DNA of 64,000 bases from Streptomyces sp. NBC_01471 (GTDB lineage: Bacteria > Actinomycetota > Actinomycetes > Streptomycetales > Streptomycetaceae), in assembly GCF_041438865.1 (NCBI RefSeq), contig NZ_CP109450.1:7309501-7373500 (forward strand). Reading direction: 5' to 3'. Positions 24,427-32,609 of the stretch are shown piece after piece; the stretch's first letter is position 1; the number at the start of each line of letters is the position of its first letter. A program made the position numbers and the translations under genes. The notes beneath the pieces are model-generated. The model saw only the letters and a program-made list of their open reading frames with translations. It ran no database searches and had not been told where the DNA came from.

Positions 24427-25299
24427 ATGGCGACCGACCTCTTCGAAGAACACCGCTCCGTACTGGCCGGAGTGGCGTACCGCATGCTCGGCCGGGTTGC
24501 CGACGCCGAGGACGTCGTACAGGAGGCATGGCTCCGCTGGTCGGCGGCGGATCGCGGAGATGTGCGCGAACCGCGGGCCTTCCTCGTCCGTATCACGACC
24601 CGGCTGGCTCTCGACCGGCTCAGGCATGTGCAGTCGCGGCGCGAGGCGTATGTGGGGCCGTGGCTCCCCGAGCCGCTTGCCACGGACTTCGGTGCGGCCG
24701 TTCCCGACACCGCTGAGCAGGCCGTGCTCGCCGAGTCCGTGTCCTTCGCCGTTCTGGTGGTGCTGGAGTCGCTCTCTCCGCTGGAGCGTGCGGTGTTCGT
24801 GCTGCGGGAGGCCTTCGGATTCCCGTACGCGGAGATCGCCGTCGTGCTCGACCGGGGCGAGGCGGCCGTGCGCCAGCTCGCCGGGCGGGCCCGGCGTCAT
24901 GTGGAGGAGCGCAAACCGCGGTACGACGTCGATCCGGCCGAACGCCGGGATCTCACCGAGCGGTTCCTCGCGGCGGCCGCGGGCGGGAACCTGGACGAGC
25001 TGCTGGCCCTGCTGACACCCGGAGTGCGTCTGGTGGGGGACAGTGGCGGCAAGTCCAAGGCGCCGCTGCGCGTCCTGGAGAGCGCGGACAAGGTGAGCCG
25101 CTTCCTGATCGGGATCGCGGAGAAGGGTGTCGAGGGCGTCGAGTTCCGCATCAGGGAGCTCAATGGGGCTCCGGCGATCGTGGTGCTCACGGGTGGCGCG
25201 GTGGATACCGTGGTGCAGGCCGAGATCAAGGACGGTCGGATCGCCGAGATCTATATCGTGCGCAACCCTGACAAACTCCTCCTGCTTTCTGCGGAGTAG
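24427..25299 (+). CDS. ECF sigma factor of the ECF41 / SigJ type
   Basis: A 290-residue sigma factor. Region 2 is at the N-terminus (LFEEHRSVLAGVAYRMLG, then DAEDVVQEAWLRW) and region 4 follows (LSPLERAVFVLREAFGFPY). A SnoaL-like C-terminal extension carries the ECF41 hallmarks: the linker WLPEPL, the loop DSGGK (usually DGGGK) and the end motif NPDKL. In this group the extension modulates sigma activity in place of an anti-sigma factor. The start at 24427 is preferred because GGGGGAG lies 11 bases upstream. The usual partner (a carboxymuconolactone-decarboxylase-like or other oxidoreductase gene) is not beside it. Confidence 0.85.
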   Translation: MATDLFEEHRSVLAGVAYRMLGRVADAEDVVQEAWLRWSAADRGDVREPRAFLVRITTRLALDRLRHVQSRREAYVGPWLPEPLATDFGAAVPDTAEQAVLAESVSFAVLVVLESLSPLERAVFVLREAFGFPYAEIAVVLDRGEAAVRQLAGRARRHVEERKPRYDVDPAERRDLTERFLAAAAGGNLDELLALLTPGVRLVGDSGGKSKAPLRVLESADKVSRFLIGIAEKGVEGVEFRIRELNGAPAIVVLTGGAVDTVVQAEIKDGRIAEIYIVRNPDKLLLLSAE

Positions 25300-25571
25300 A
25301 GCCTTTCAGCTCCCCCAGCAGGGGCGTACCCCTGTCCGGGGGCGGCCCCTGCCGGAAGGGTTCACCCTCGGCCCGTCCCGGGCCCCGTGCGCCGGATGCG
25401 TCGCGGGTCTCTTCGCTGTGCGCGGCCGCCGGGCACCGGCCGTGCGCGTTCGGCAGTTCGCCGGCAGCTGTCCGGTTCCGGCTGTCCGGCTGGCCTGAGT
25501 GGCCGACCGACCGATAACTTCCCGTGAACGCTCTGCGTCATGAACCGGATGCGCTCCGCTATCGGGCGAGG

Positions 25572-25587
25572 ATTGGTCTTGACCAAG
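25572..25587. promoter_or_regulatory. dre-like palindrome (DasR-type operator) before GntR gene
   Basis: ATTGGTCTTGACCAAG contains TGGTCTTGACCA, which differs at one base from the DasR operator core TGGTCTAGACCA as I recall it. The palindrome TTGGTC-TT-GACCAA is otherwise perfect. It lies 98 bases before the GTG start of the GntR/UTRA gene and upstream of an AT-rich stretch (25631-25640) that may be part of the promoter. Confidence 0.6.
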
Positions 25588-25685
25588 AAGAGGTGCCGCC
25601 CTACTCTCGCAGAGTTAGTGCAGGAACCTTTAATAAATAAGGCACAGAAAAGCCGCCGGGGACACGGCGATTGCGGAGGATCAGG

Positions 25686-26453
25686 GTGGGGACCACGCAG
25701 CTGGAATCGGTGCCGGAGCCGAAGTACTGGCACCTCAAGACCGTGCTCACTGACGCGCTGGACTCGGAATTCGCGGTCGGGGAGGTCCTTCCCAACGAGC
25801 GTGAACTGGCCGCGCGTTTCGGAGTCGCGCGCGCCACGCTGCGTCAGGCGCTGGAGCAGCTGGAGCTGGAAGGGCGTCTGCAGCGCCGCCGGGGGGTGGG
25901 TACCACGGTCGCCCCGCCGCGTGTCGGTGTCGACGTGTCGACTTCCCAGCAGACCTGGCCCGGAGCGTCGGACGACGCCTGGCAGCCCGTCGAGTGCGGC
26001 AGCGACGCCCCGCCGGCCGCCGTGGCCCGGCTGCTCGAGGCGGACGCCGGCGACGCGGTGCACACCGTACGCAGGATCCGGATGACGCACGGTCAGTCCG
26101 TCGCCACGGAGCTGGTGTACGTACCGGTTGCCTCCGTGCCCGAACTGTCCGCCATAGAAGCTCCGTCGGGCCCGGCGCGTGCTCGCGCCGTCCTGCGTGA
26201 GCTGCAGCATCTTGACCTCGACGGCCAGGATCGCGCGGTGGAGCTCGGATCGGCCCGCGCCGACGACGCAAAGGAACTCGACCGGTTGCCCGGCGCTCCG
26301 GTGCTCGTCGTCACCACCCGGTACATCGCGGGCGGCAAAACGGTCGCGGTGTCGGTGGCCACCTATCGGGCGGACACTTGCCGGCTCACCTTCGGCGACT
26401 CGGGCGACGTGGAGATCAGCGACCAACTGCCCGGTGGCAAGAAGGCCTCCTGA
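25686..26453 (+). CDS. GntR/UTRA (HutC-DasR-type) transcriptional regulator
   Basis: A 255-residue regulator. The GntR winged helix spans residues about 12-75 (WHLKTVLTDALDSEFAVGEV, then LPNERELAARFGVARATLRQALEQLELEGRL). The UTRA effector domain follows (residues about 95-245). DasR, of the same subfamily, responds to phosphorylated amino sugars. The start is the GTG at 25686, which has a strong GGAGGA five bases upstream; the longer TTG frame lacks this. A dre-like palindrome in its leader suggests autoregulation or control by DasR itself. The ligand of this protein is unknown. Confidence 0.85.
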   Translation: MGTTQLESVPEPKYWHLKTVLTDALDSEFAVGEVLPNERELAARFGVARATLRQALEQLELEGRLQRRRGVGTTVAPPRVGVDVSTSQQTWPGASDDAWQPVECGSDAPPAAVARLLEADAGDAVHTVRRIRMTHGQSVATELVYVPVASVPELSAIEAPSGPARARAVLRELQHLDLDGQDRAVELGSARADDAKELDRLPGAPVLVVTTRYIAGGKTVAVSVATYRADTCRLTFGDSGDVEISDQLPGGKKAS

Positions 26454-26495
26454 CCCGGACGTCCATTGTCCGGGCGCAGGCCCCTGCCCGCTCCC

Positions 26496-26549
26496 GTCCC
26501 CGGTACCACGTGTGACGGGGGGCGTCCCCCGGTACCTCGTGTGACGGGT
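26496..26549. repeat. Direct repeat, two 23-base units
   Basis: The units at 26496-26519 and 26525-26548 share CCCCGGTACC(A/T)CGTGTGACGGG with one mismatch. They lie between the convergent GntR and ROK genes, in a 109-base gap. There is no coding evidence. They may be a duplicated remnant of a terminator region. Confidence 0.6.
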
Positions 26550-26562
26550 CCCGTCGCCGCAC

Positions 26563-27723
26563 TCAGCGGCGGGCCGTCACCGTCTTCTCCACGGCGAAGA
26601 GCTCCTCCTCCACGTAGTCGAGCGCCAGCCGCAGCGCTCCGGTCGCCACTGCGGCCTCACCGAGCACGGACAGTGCGACCCGGGGCGGGCGCAGACAGTA
26701 GCGCGCCAACTCGCCCCGCAGCGGCTCCAGTACCCCGTCGAGCCCGGCCGCCCAGCCGCCGATCACCACCAGTTCCGGATCGAGCGCCAGCACCAGCGCC
26801 GCCACATCGTGGACCAGCCGCTGGATGAACCGCTCCACGGCGGCCCGGGCCCGGGTGTCGCCCTCTTTCGCATGCGTGAAGACCTCGGCGACCGCGAGTT
26901 CGTCCAGCGGGTGGAGGGGCTCGTCGGTCGTGGAGAGCAGCTTCTCGGGTGTGACTCCGCGGCCCAGCAGGTGCAGTGCGCCGATCTCACCCGCCGCGCC
27001 GCCGAAACCGCGGTGCAGCCGCCCGCCGATCAGCGATCCCGCCCCAGGGCTCAGCCCGGCGAGCACGAAGACGATGTCGTCGGAATCGGTCGCGGCGCCC
27101 TTCCAGTGCTCGGCCACGACTGCCGCGTTGGCGTCGTTCTCGACGAGGACCGGGCAGCGGAACGACCGCCGCAGCCTCTCGCCCAGCGCGAGCCCGGTCC
27201 AGTCGGGGAGTGCCGTGCCCAGTCGGACGGTTCCGTCCGCCTCGACGATGCCAGGGCTGCCGACCCCGACTGCGCGCAGCGTGCTGCGCGCGACTCCGGC
27301 CCGGCGCAGCACATCGGCCACCGTGCTCCGTACTCGCTCCAGCCGCTCGTCCGCCGGTGCTGTCTCGGGCACCGCGCGGGAACCGGAGCCGATGATCTCT
27401 CCGTCGAGACCCGAGACCAGGGCGGCGACCCGGTGCGGTCCGATCTCGATGCCCAGCAGATGCCCGGCCTCCGCACGGAAACGGAACCGCCGCGCCGGCC
27501 GTCCCTGGCGCCGGGTCTCGCCCTCCTCCCCGGGGGCGTCCTCGACGACGAGGCCGGCCGCCATCAGGCCTTCGATCACGCCTTCGACCGTCGGCCGCGA
27601 AAGGCCGGTGATTCGGGTGAGATCCGTCAGAGTCGGGAACACCTCGCCGCGCAGTGCGTGCAGCACCACGGAGGAGTTGATCCGTCGCAGCAACGAGGGA
27701 TCCCCGCCGGTCAGCTGCCCCAA
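26563..27723 (-). CDS. ROK-family transcriptional regulator / kinase homologue
   Basis: A 386-residue ROK protein. An N-terminal winged helix (residues about 8-75, TLTDLTRITGLSRPTVEGVI) is followed by the sugar-kinase-like domain with GVGSPGIVEADG, VENDANAAVVAEHW and FGGAAGEIGAL. The cysteine cluster normally following the GEIGH-type motif is not evident (ALHLLGRGVTPEKLL), so it is probably a regulator without kinase activity. The start is a TTG at 27723 with GGGAGGA upstream. It is convergent with the GntR gene, and both may sense sugars. Confidence 0.8.
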   Translation of the reverse strand: MGQLTGGDPSLLRRINSSVVLHALRGEVFPTLTDLTRITGLSRPTVEGVIEGLMAAGLVVEDAPGEEGETRRQGRPARRFRFRAEAGHLLGIEIGPHRVAALVSGLDGEIIGSGSRAVPETAPADERLERVRSTVADVLRRAGVARSTLRAVGVGSPGIVEADGTVRLGTALPDWTGLALGERLRRSFRCPVLVENDANAAVVAEHWKGAATDSDDIVFVLAGLSPGAGSLIGGRLHRGFGGAAGEIGALHLLGRGVTPEKLLSTTDEPLHPLDELAVAEVFTHAKEGDTRARAAVERFIQRLVHDVAALVLALDPELVVIGGWAAGLDGVLEPLRGELARYCLRPPRVALSVLGEAAVATGALRLALDYVEEELFAVEKTVTARR

Positions 27724-27813
27724 CGTCTGTCCTCCCAGCTCAGCTCATGCGTGTGTGCCGGATGGTACCGGGTGACAGGTCGGGCGGCGAGTGGCTGCCG
27801 GGACGGCGGCGGG

Positions 27814-28464
27814 TCAGGCGGGCGCGACGAACCCGGACTCGTACGCGGCAATCACCGCTTGCGTACGGTCGCGGGCACCCAGCTTGGCCAGCACGGCGCT
27901 GACGTGGGACTTCACCGTCTCGGCGCCGATGATCAGCTGACCCGCGATCTCCGCGTTCGACAGGCCGCGCGCCATCAGCCGCAACACGGCGGCTTCCCGT
28001 TCGGTGAGAGCCGCCCGGTCCAGCGCCTCTCGCGCTGCCTTGTTGCCGTACTCGGCGGCGAGCGCCCGGACCGCTGCGGGGAACAGCAGCGACTCTCCCT
28101 CGGCGATCAGCCGCACCGCGTGGACGATCTCGGCGGGCCGGGCACGCTTCAGCAGGAATCCGTCCGCACCGGCGCGCAGCGCCTGATAGACGTACTCGTC
28201 GTTCTCGAAAGTCGTCACGACGAGGATCTTCGGCGGCGGCTGAAAGGACCGCAGTACTGCCCGAGTGGCCGCGATGCCGTCCAGCAGGGGCATCCGCACA
28301 TCCATGGCCACCACATCGGGGCGCAGCCGGCGCACCAGCGGCACCACGGCCGCACCATCAGCGGCTTCGCCCACCACCTGAATGTCGCCCTGGGCTTCAA
28401 GTACGGCACGCAGCCCCGCACGTACGAGGGGTTCGTCGTCGACAAGCAGCACAGAGATCGGCAC
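27814..28464 (-). CDS. Response regulator, NarL/LuxR family
   Basis: A 216-residue regulator. The receiver domain has the acidic pair at LLVDDEPLVR, the phospho-acceptor aspartate in VVAMDVRMPLLDG (near residue 54) and lysine in LLKRARP. The C-terminal LuxR helix-turn-helix is LTEREAAVLRLMARGLSNAEIA. It begins 4 bases after the histidine kinase stop and is encoded with it. The probable target is the divergent ABC exporter operon. Confidence 0.95.
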   Translation of the reverse strand: MPISVLLVDDEPLVRAGLRAVLEAQGDIQVVGEAADGAAVVPLVRRLRPDVVAMDVRMPLLDGIAATRAVLRSFQPPPKILVVTTFENDEYVYQALRAGADGFLLKRARPAEIVHAVRLIAEGESLLFPAAVRALAAEYGNKAAREALDRAALTEREAAVLRLMARGLSNAEIAGQLIIGAETVKSHVSAVLAKLGARDRTQAVIAAYESGFVAPA

Positions 28465-28468
28465 CCGG

Positions 28469-29593
28469 TCAGCCTAGGCCGTCGAGCGGCAACCGTGCAT
28501 ATACCCTCCAATCGCCCCCGTGCGGTCCCGTCTCCGCCGTCCCGCCGAGCAGTGCCGCGCGCTCCCGTATGCCGCGCAACCCGCTTCCGCCGTTGGACCG
28601 TCCAGCCGAACCGGTCAGTGGATTGGTCACCTCCAGGCTGAGCTGTCCGGCAACGACGGCGATCCGCACCCGCACGGGAACGGGGCCGGAGTGGCGCAGC
28701 ACATTGGTCAGTGCCTCCTGCAGCATGCGGTATCCCTCCCGTGAGATCGGGCCGGGTACCAGTTCCACCGGACCACTCACCTCGGCGTCCACCTCCGCGC
28801 CCGAGCTGCGGGCCGATTCCAGAAGGCGGTCTGCCTCGCTGAGCGACGGGCGCTGCCCCAGCGGGGTCGCCACCTCGCGCAGGATGAGCAGTACCCGCTC
28901 CAGATCTTCCAGTGCCTCCCGTCCCGTCTCCTCGATGGCGGCCAGCGCCCGGTCGGTGAACGCCGGGTCGTTCGCGGCCCGGGCTGCGCCTGCCTGCACC
29001 ACGGCCACGGTGAGGGCGTGACCGATGGAGTCGTGCAACTCCCTGGCGATGCGGTTGCGTTCGAGGAGTTGCTCCGTACGCTCCTCCAGTGCGGTCAAGC
29101 GCTGTCCCCGGGAAGGGCCGAGCAGCACGCGGGCGACAGCTGTGATCAGCGTGCCGGAAGCGACAACACAGACGGGTATCGCCAGGATCGGCAGGAGCGC
29201 GAGAAGGGCGTACCACCAGGGCCCGGCATCGAACAGCCGGAGGCTCAGAAACAGCAGCTGCACGGGAGCGAGCACACCCAGGACGCCTGAGACCAGCCGC
29301 GCTTCGAGCCACAGCACGGTACGCCAGCGATCCGCCCAAGTCAGGGACGGGGCAACCGAGATGGATGCTTCGGGCCGCTCCCGTTCGTCAGGTGTGAGCA
29401 GCAACTGGGCCTGCAGCGCCTCCTCCAGCCGGACGGCAGGGATCAGCCCGAGCGGAACGACGAGGAACACCGGCACGTAGAAGTGCTTCATGTCGATGAA
29501 CAGCCACACGGCGACGAACGTGAGTGGGACGCAGACATGCAGCCATCGTGTGTAGGTGACCGGGCGAAGCAGCGGCCGAATGAGGCGGAACAT
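28469..29593 (-). CDS. Sensor histidine kinase, DesK/HisKA_3 type
   Basis: A 374-residue kinase with four or five N-terminal hydrophobic helices, a dimerisation/phosphoacceptor motif ELHDSIGHALTVAVVQAGAA and a C-terminal HATPase domain ending with GSGLRGIRERAALLGG. The start at 29593 (MFRLIRPLLRP) is chosen because the first membrane helix follows soon after; a longer frame would run into the divergent ABC promoter. It pairs with the NarL-type regulator. The signal may relate to the membrane or to the substrate of the ABC exporter. Confidence 0.9.
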   Translation of the reverse strand: MFRLIRPLLRPVTYTRWLHVCVPLTFVAVWLFIDMKHFYVPVFLVVPLGLIPAVRLEEALQAQLLLTPDERERPEASISVAPSLTWADRWRTVLWLEARLVSGVLGVLAPVQLLFLSLRLFDAGPWWYALLALLPILAIPVCVVASGTLITAVARVLLGPSRGQRLTALEERTEQLLERNRIARELHDSIGHALTVAVVQAGAARAANDPAFTDRALAAIEETGREALEDLERVLLILREVATPLGQRPSLSEADRLLESARSSGAEVDAEVSGPVELVPGPISREGYRMLQEALTNVLRHSGPVPVRVRIAVVAGQLSLEVTNPLTGSAGRSNGGSGLRGIRERAALLGGTAETGPHGGDWRVYARLPLDGLG

Positions 29594-29701
29594 GCCGTAA
29601 TCGTGCCAGCCGGCCAGACTCCGGCGGCTCCCCCGCACGGGGGAGCGGATCCCCCCGGCCGGGGGAGGCCATGGACAGTGGGCCACCGGGAAGGTGGAGC
29701 C

Positions 29702-30634
29702 ATGACCAGTATCGAAGTCAGCGAACTCACCAAGGACTACGGTTCGAACCGGGCAGTGGACGGGCTCTCGTTCACCGTCCTGCCCGGCCGGGTCACCGGC
29801 TTCCTCGGACCCAACGGAGCGGGCAAGTCCACGACCATGCGACTGGTCCTGGGCCTCGACCGCCCCACCTCAGGGGCCGCCACCATCGGCGGCCGCCGTT
29901 ATGCGCATGCCGCAGAACCGCTGAGGCTGGCCGGTGCGCTGCTCGATGCGAACGCCGCGCACGGCGCGCGCACCGCACGCGATCACTTGCTGGCCCTTGC
30001 TGCCGCCCATCGCATGGGGCGAGGGCGAGTGGCCGAAGTGCTGGAGGATGCTGGAATCGCGAGCGTTGCCGCCCATCGGATCAGGACGTTCTCGCTGGGC
30101 ATGCGGCAGCGCTTGGGTATAGCCGCTGCTCTGCTGGGGGATCCGTCCGTGCTGATGCTGGACGAACCATCGAACGGTCTGGACCCCGAAGGGATCATCT
30201 GGATACGGGAACTGATGCGCCGCCTGGCCGCGGAAGGCAGGACTGTGCTGGTGTCCAGCCATCTCATGAACGAGACAGCTTCATTCGCGGACCATCTCGT
30301 AGTCCTGGGCAAGGGCAGGCTTCTCGCGAACACCCCGATGCAGGACTTCATCGACTCGCGGATCCGGCCACGGGTTCGGCTGCGCAGTCCCGAAGGCGAG
30401 CGCCTGCGTTCCCTGCTGTTCCGCAAGGGCCTCGTCCCGGTCGAACGGGGTGACGGCAGCTGGGCCGTCGAGAGTGCCAGAGCCGAGGAAATCGGGAGTA
30501 TCGCGGCTGAGGAGGGCATCACGATTTTTGAACTCGCCACAGAGCAGGCCACGTTGGAGGAGGCATATCTCGACCTCACCGTCGGCGAGGCCCAATTCTC
30601 GGCCCGCCCGCCGTCTCTCGCACCGGAGGTATGA
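29702..30634 (+). CDS. ABC transporter ATP-binding protein (multidrug/lantibiotic exporter type)
   Basis: A 310-residue ATPase. Walker A is GPNGAGKSTTM, the signature FSLGMRQRLGIAAAL and Walker B VLMLDEPSNGLDPEG. A C-terminal extension (about 80 residues) is typical of two-component-controlled export ATPases. The start at 29702 follows GGTGGAG. Three bases separate its stop from the permease gene, which it energises. The layout, exporter opposite a DesK-like system, is typical of antibiotic or lipid-stress response modules. Confidence 0.95.
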   Translation: MTSIEVSELTKDYGSNRAVDGLSFTVLPGRVTGFLGPNGAGKSTTMRLVLGLDRPTSGAATIGGRRYAHAAEPLRLAGALLDANAAHGARTARDHLLALAAAHRMGRGRVAEVLEDAGIASVAAHRIRTFSLGMRQRLGIAAALLGDPSVLMLDEPSNGLDPEGIIWIRELMRRLAAEGRTVLVSSHLMNETASFADHLVVLGKGRLLANTPMQDFIDSRIRPRVRLRSPEGERLRSLLFRKGLVPVERGDGSWAVESARAEEIGSIAAEEGITIFELATEQATLEEAYLDLTVGEAQFSARPPSLAPEV

Positions 30635-30637
30635 GCC

Positions 30638-31381
30638 ATGACCTTCTCCGCAGTGCTCCACTCGGAGTGGATCAAGATCCGCTCGGTGCGCGCCCTGGGA
30701 GGTGCGCTACTGGCCGTCTTCTTCGCCACGGTGTCCTTCTCCCTCCTCGGCAGTGCGACCATGGGCCACGAGAACGCCGGCAAGCCTGGGTTCGACCCGG
30801 TCCTCACCTCGTTCCTCGGCCTCAACTTCGGTCAGATCGCGGCCATTTGCTTCGGGGCTACAGCCATCACCAGCGAGTACGGAAGCGGCGCCATCCGTAC
30901 CTCACTCACCGCTGTGCCGCGCAGAGGTCTCTTCTACGTGGCGAAACTCTCCGTCATCGCCGGACTTGCCTGTGCGGTCGGCCTGGTGACGGGCCTTGCC
31001 TGCTTTCTCGGAGGACAGGCTCTGATCGGTCTTCCCGGCGGTGGGATCGGTGAGCCCGGTGGGCTGCGCGCCGCAGTGGGCTGCGCGCTTTATCTGACAC
31101 TGATCACACTGTTCGCTGCGGGCCTGGCGACCGTGGTCCGGAGCGGGCCCGCCGTCATGGGGATCCTCATACCGTTCCTGCTCCTGGTGTCGTTCGTGAT
31201 CGGTGACGTAGACCATGGCGCGGGTATCGCCGACTTCCTGCCGGACCGAGCCGGGCACCAGGTCCTGCTGCAGCACTCCAGCGGATCGCTGGGGCCGTGG
31301 ACTGGACTCGCTGTCACTGCGGGCTGGGTGGCTGTCGCGTTGAGTGCCGGCTGGATGGCATTGCACCGGCGTGACGCCTGA
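30638..31381 (+). CDS. ABC transporter permease
   Basis: A 247-residue membrane protein with six predicted helices and the N-terminal pattern LHSEWIKIRSVR typical of ABC-2 type permeases of Streptomyces. The segment FGATAITSEYGSGAIRTSLTAVPRR is the conserved cytoplasmic loop that contacts the ATPase. GGAGG lies upstream, overlapping the ATPase end. It forms the export channel with the ATPase encoded just before it. Confidence 0.95.
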   Translation: MTFSAVLHSEWIKIRSVRALGGALLAVFFATVSFSLLGSATMGHENAGKPGFDPVLTSFLGLNFGQIAAICFGATAITSEYGSGAIRTSLTAVPRRGLFYVAKLSVIAGLACAVGLVTGLACFLGGQALIGLPGGGIGEPGGLRAAVGCALYLTLITLFAAGLATVVRSGPAVMGILIPFLLLVSFVIGDVDHGAGIADFLPDRAGHQVLLQHSSGSLGPWTGLAVTAGWVAVALSAGWMALHRRDA

Positions 31382-31426
31382 CCGCCCCGGCGTTCAACTG
31401 TCAGTGGCGGAGGGTTTACTGAGGGG

Positions 31427-31873
31427 ATGACCACCGCTCAGTACGTCTCCACCATCGACCGGCTGCGGGCCCGTGCGTTCCCTGCGCGGCCCGGATGGTC
31501 GGACACCGGTCGCGGCGGCCCGGGATACCACCTGGCGGCTCTGATCACCCGCGAGGCCCTCCCGACGGGCGGGGACGCCGCCCCCGTTCCGGATGTGCAG
31601 GCCGACGACCAGATCGGGGCCGAGCGCGAGGCCCTGTTGGCCGTGCTCGACGCGCGGTGGGGCGAGGCGCAGACGTTCAGCCTCTGGAGCATGCTGGCCC
31701 GGCGTATGGAGGGGGAGGAGATACCGGAGCCCTGGGACGAGTTGTGCACCACTATGTCGTCCCTCCATCTCTGGAAGGCAGAGGACCGCTGGATCGCCGT
31801 CGGCGCCGTTCAGGGAGGCCAGGACCAGGAGGTCCGGCTGATCGTGGCGGTTACCGACGTGGATCCGCCGTAG
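31427..31873 (+). CDS. Conserved hypothetical protein
   Basis: A 148-residue soluble protein with no recognised domain. Its sequence is well balanced and has the GC-rich codon pattern of neighbouring genes (TTAQYVSTIDRLRARAF at the start and LHLWKAEDRWIAVGAVQGG near the end). Similar short proteins occur in Streptomyces from memory, but I cannot assign a function. It follows the ABC permease by 45 bases and may share its transcript. Confidence 0.6.
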   Translation: MTTAQYVSTIDRLRARAFPARPGWSDTGRGGPGYHLAALITREALPTGGDAAPVPDVQADDQIGAEREALLAVLDARWGEAQTFSLWSMLARRMEGEEIPEPWDELCTTMSSLHLWKAEDRWIAVGAVQGGQDQEVRLIVAVTDVDPP

Positions 31874-31900
31874 CCCGGGGCGCCCAGCCGTGCAATCGTG

Positions 31901-31953
31901 CCGGTAGCCGGTAGCCGGTAGCCGGTAGCCGGTAGCCGGTAGCCGGTAGCCGG
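31901..31953. repeat. Tandem 7-bp repeat, unit CCGGTAG
   Basis: Seven perfect copies of CCGGTAG (31901-31949) are followed by a partial CCGG. They lie between the hypothetical protein (ends 31873) and mug (ends 32018). The repeat is non-coding, and copy number is likely to vary by slippage. No protein effect is expected, but it could alter the 3' ends of the convergent transcripts. Confidence 0.95.
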
Positions 31954-32017
31954 GCTGTGGGCTGAGGGCGGTCTTGGTCGGATTGCGGTCCGGGGGGTGC
32001 GCCGGATCGCCGCCGGG

Positions 32018-32602
32018 TTACGGCGCGTGCCCCCATGTGGGGTCTGCGGGCGTGGGCTCCGCGGGCGTGGTCTGCGCGGCTTCGCGCAGTCTTCCGTACT
32101 CCTCGGCCATCGTCGCAGCGGTCCAGTGGGCGTTGAGGCCGCTCGGGTTGGGCAGTGCCCAGATCCGGGTGGAGCCGATCGTCCGTGTCTGCGGTCCGAT
32201 TCTTGCCTTGGGTTCACGGAATGCCGTGCGGTAGGCGGTGACTCCCACGACGGCCAGCCAACGCGGCTTCAGTCTCTCCACCTTGGCCGTCAGAATGCGC
32301 CCGCCCTCGCGGTACTCCTCGGGGCTCAGCTCATCGGCGCGGGCCGATGCCCGTGCCACCACATTGGTGATGCCGAGACCGAGGGTGAGCAGTTCGTCCT
32401 GCTCCGACGGGGCCAGCCTGCGGGGTGTGAATCCCGACAGGTGCAGCACCGGCCAGAAACGGTTTCCGGGCCGGGCGAAGTGATGGCCGGTCGCGGCCGT
32501 CATCAGGCCGGGGTTGATCCCGCAGAACAGCACGCTCAAGCCCGCCGTGACCACATCGGGGACGATGCGGTCACGGGCGGCTTCGAGCTCTTCGGGCTTC
32601 AC
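32018..32602 (-). CDS. mug: G/U mismatch-specific DNA glycosylase (Mug/TDG family)
   Basis: A 194-residue uracil/thymine-DNA glycosylase of the mismatch type. It has the active-site motif FCGINPGL (residues about 26-33) and the second motif LPNPSGLNAHW (about 149-159). It removes uracil or ethenocytosine opposite guanine at the start of base-excision repair. It is encoded just after purB (7-base gap) and close to alkB and a DNA ligase, which forms a small repair neighbourhood. Confidence 0.93.
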   Translation of the reverse strand: MKPEELEAARDRIVPDVVTAGLSVLFCGINPGLMTAATGHHFARPGNRFWPVLHLSGFTPRRLAPSEQDELLTLGLGITNVVARASARADELSPEEYREGGRILTAKVERLKPRWLAVVGVTAYRTAFREPKARIGPQTRTIGSTRIWALPNPSGLNAHWTAATMAEEYGRLREAAQTTPAEPTPADPTWGHAP

Positions 32603-32609
32603 CGGCGGG

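Noticed and set aside
30600..30660. Possible programmed frameshift between the ABC ATPase and permease
   Set aside because: The ATPase ends with a normal TGA and the permease has its own GGAGG and ATG three bases later.
31901..31953. CRISPR array
   Set aside because: The 7-bp units are directly adjacent with no spacers, so this is a simple tandem repeat.
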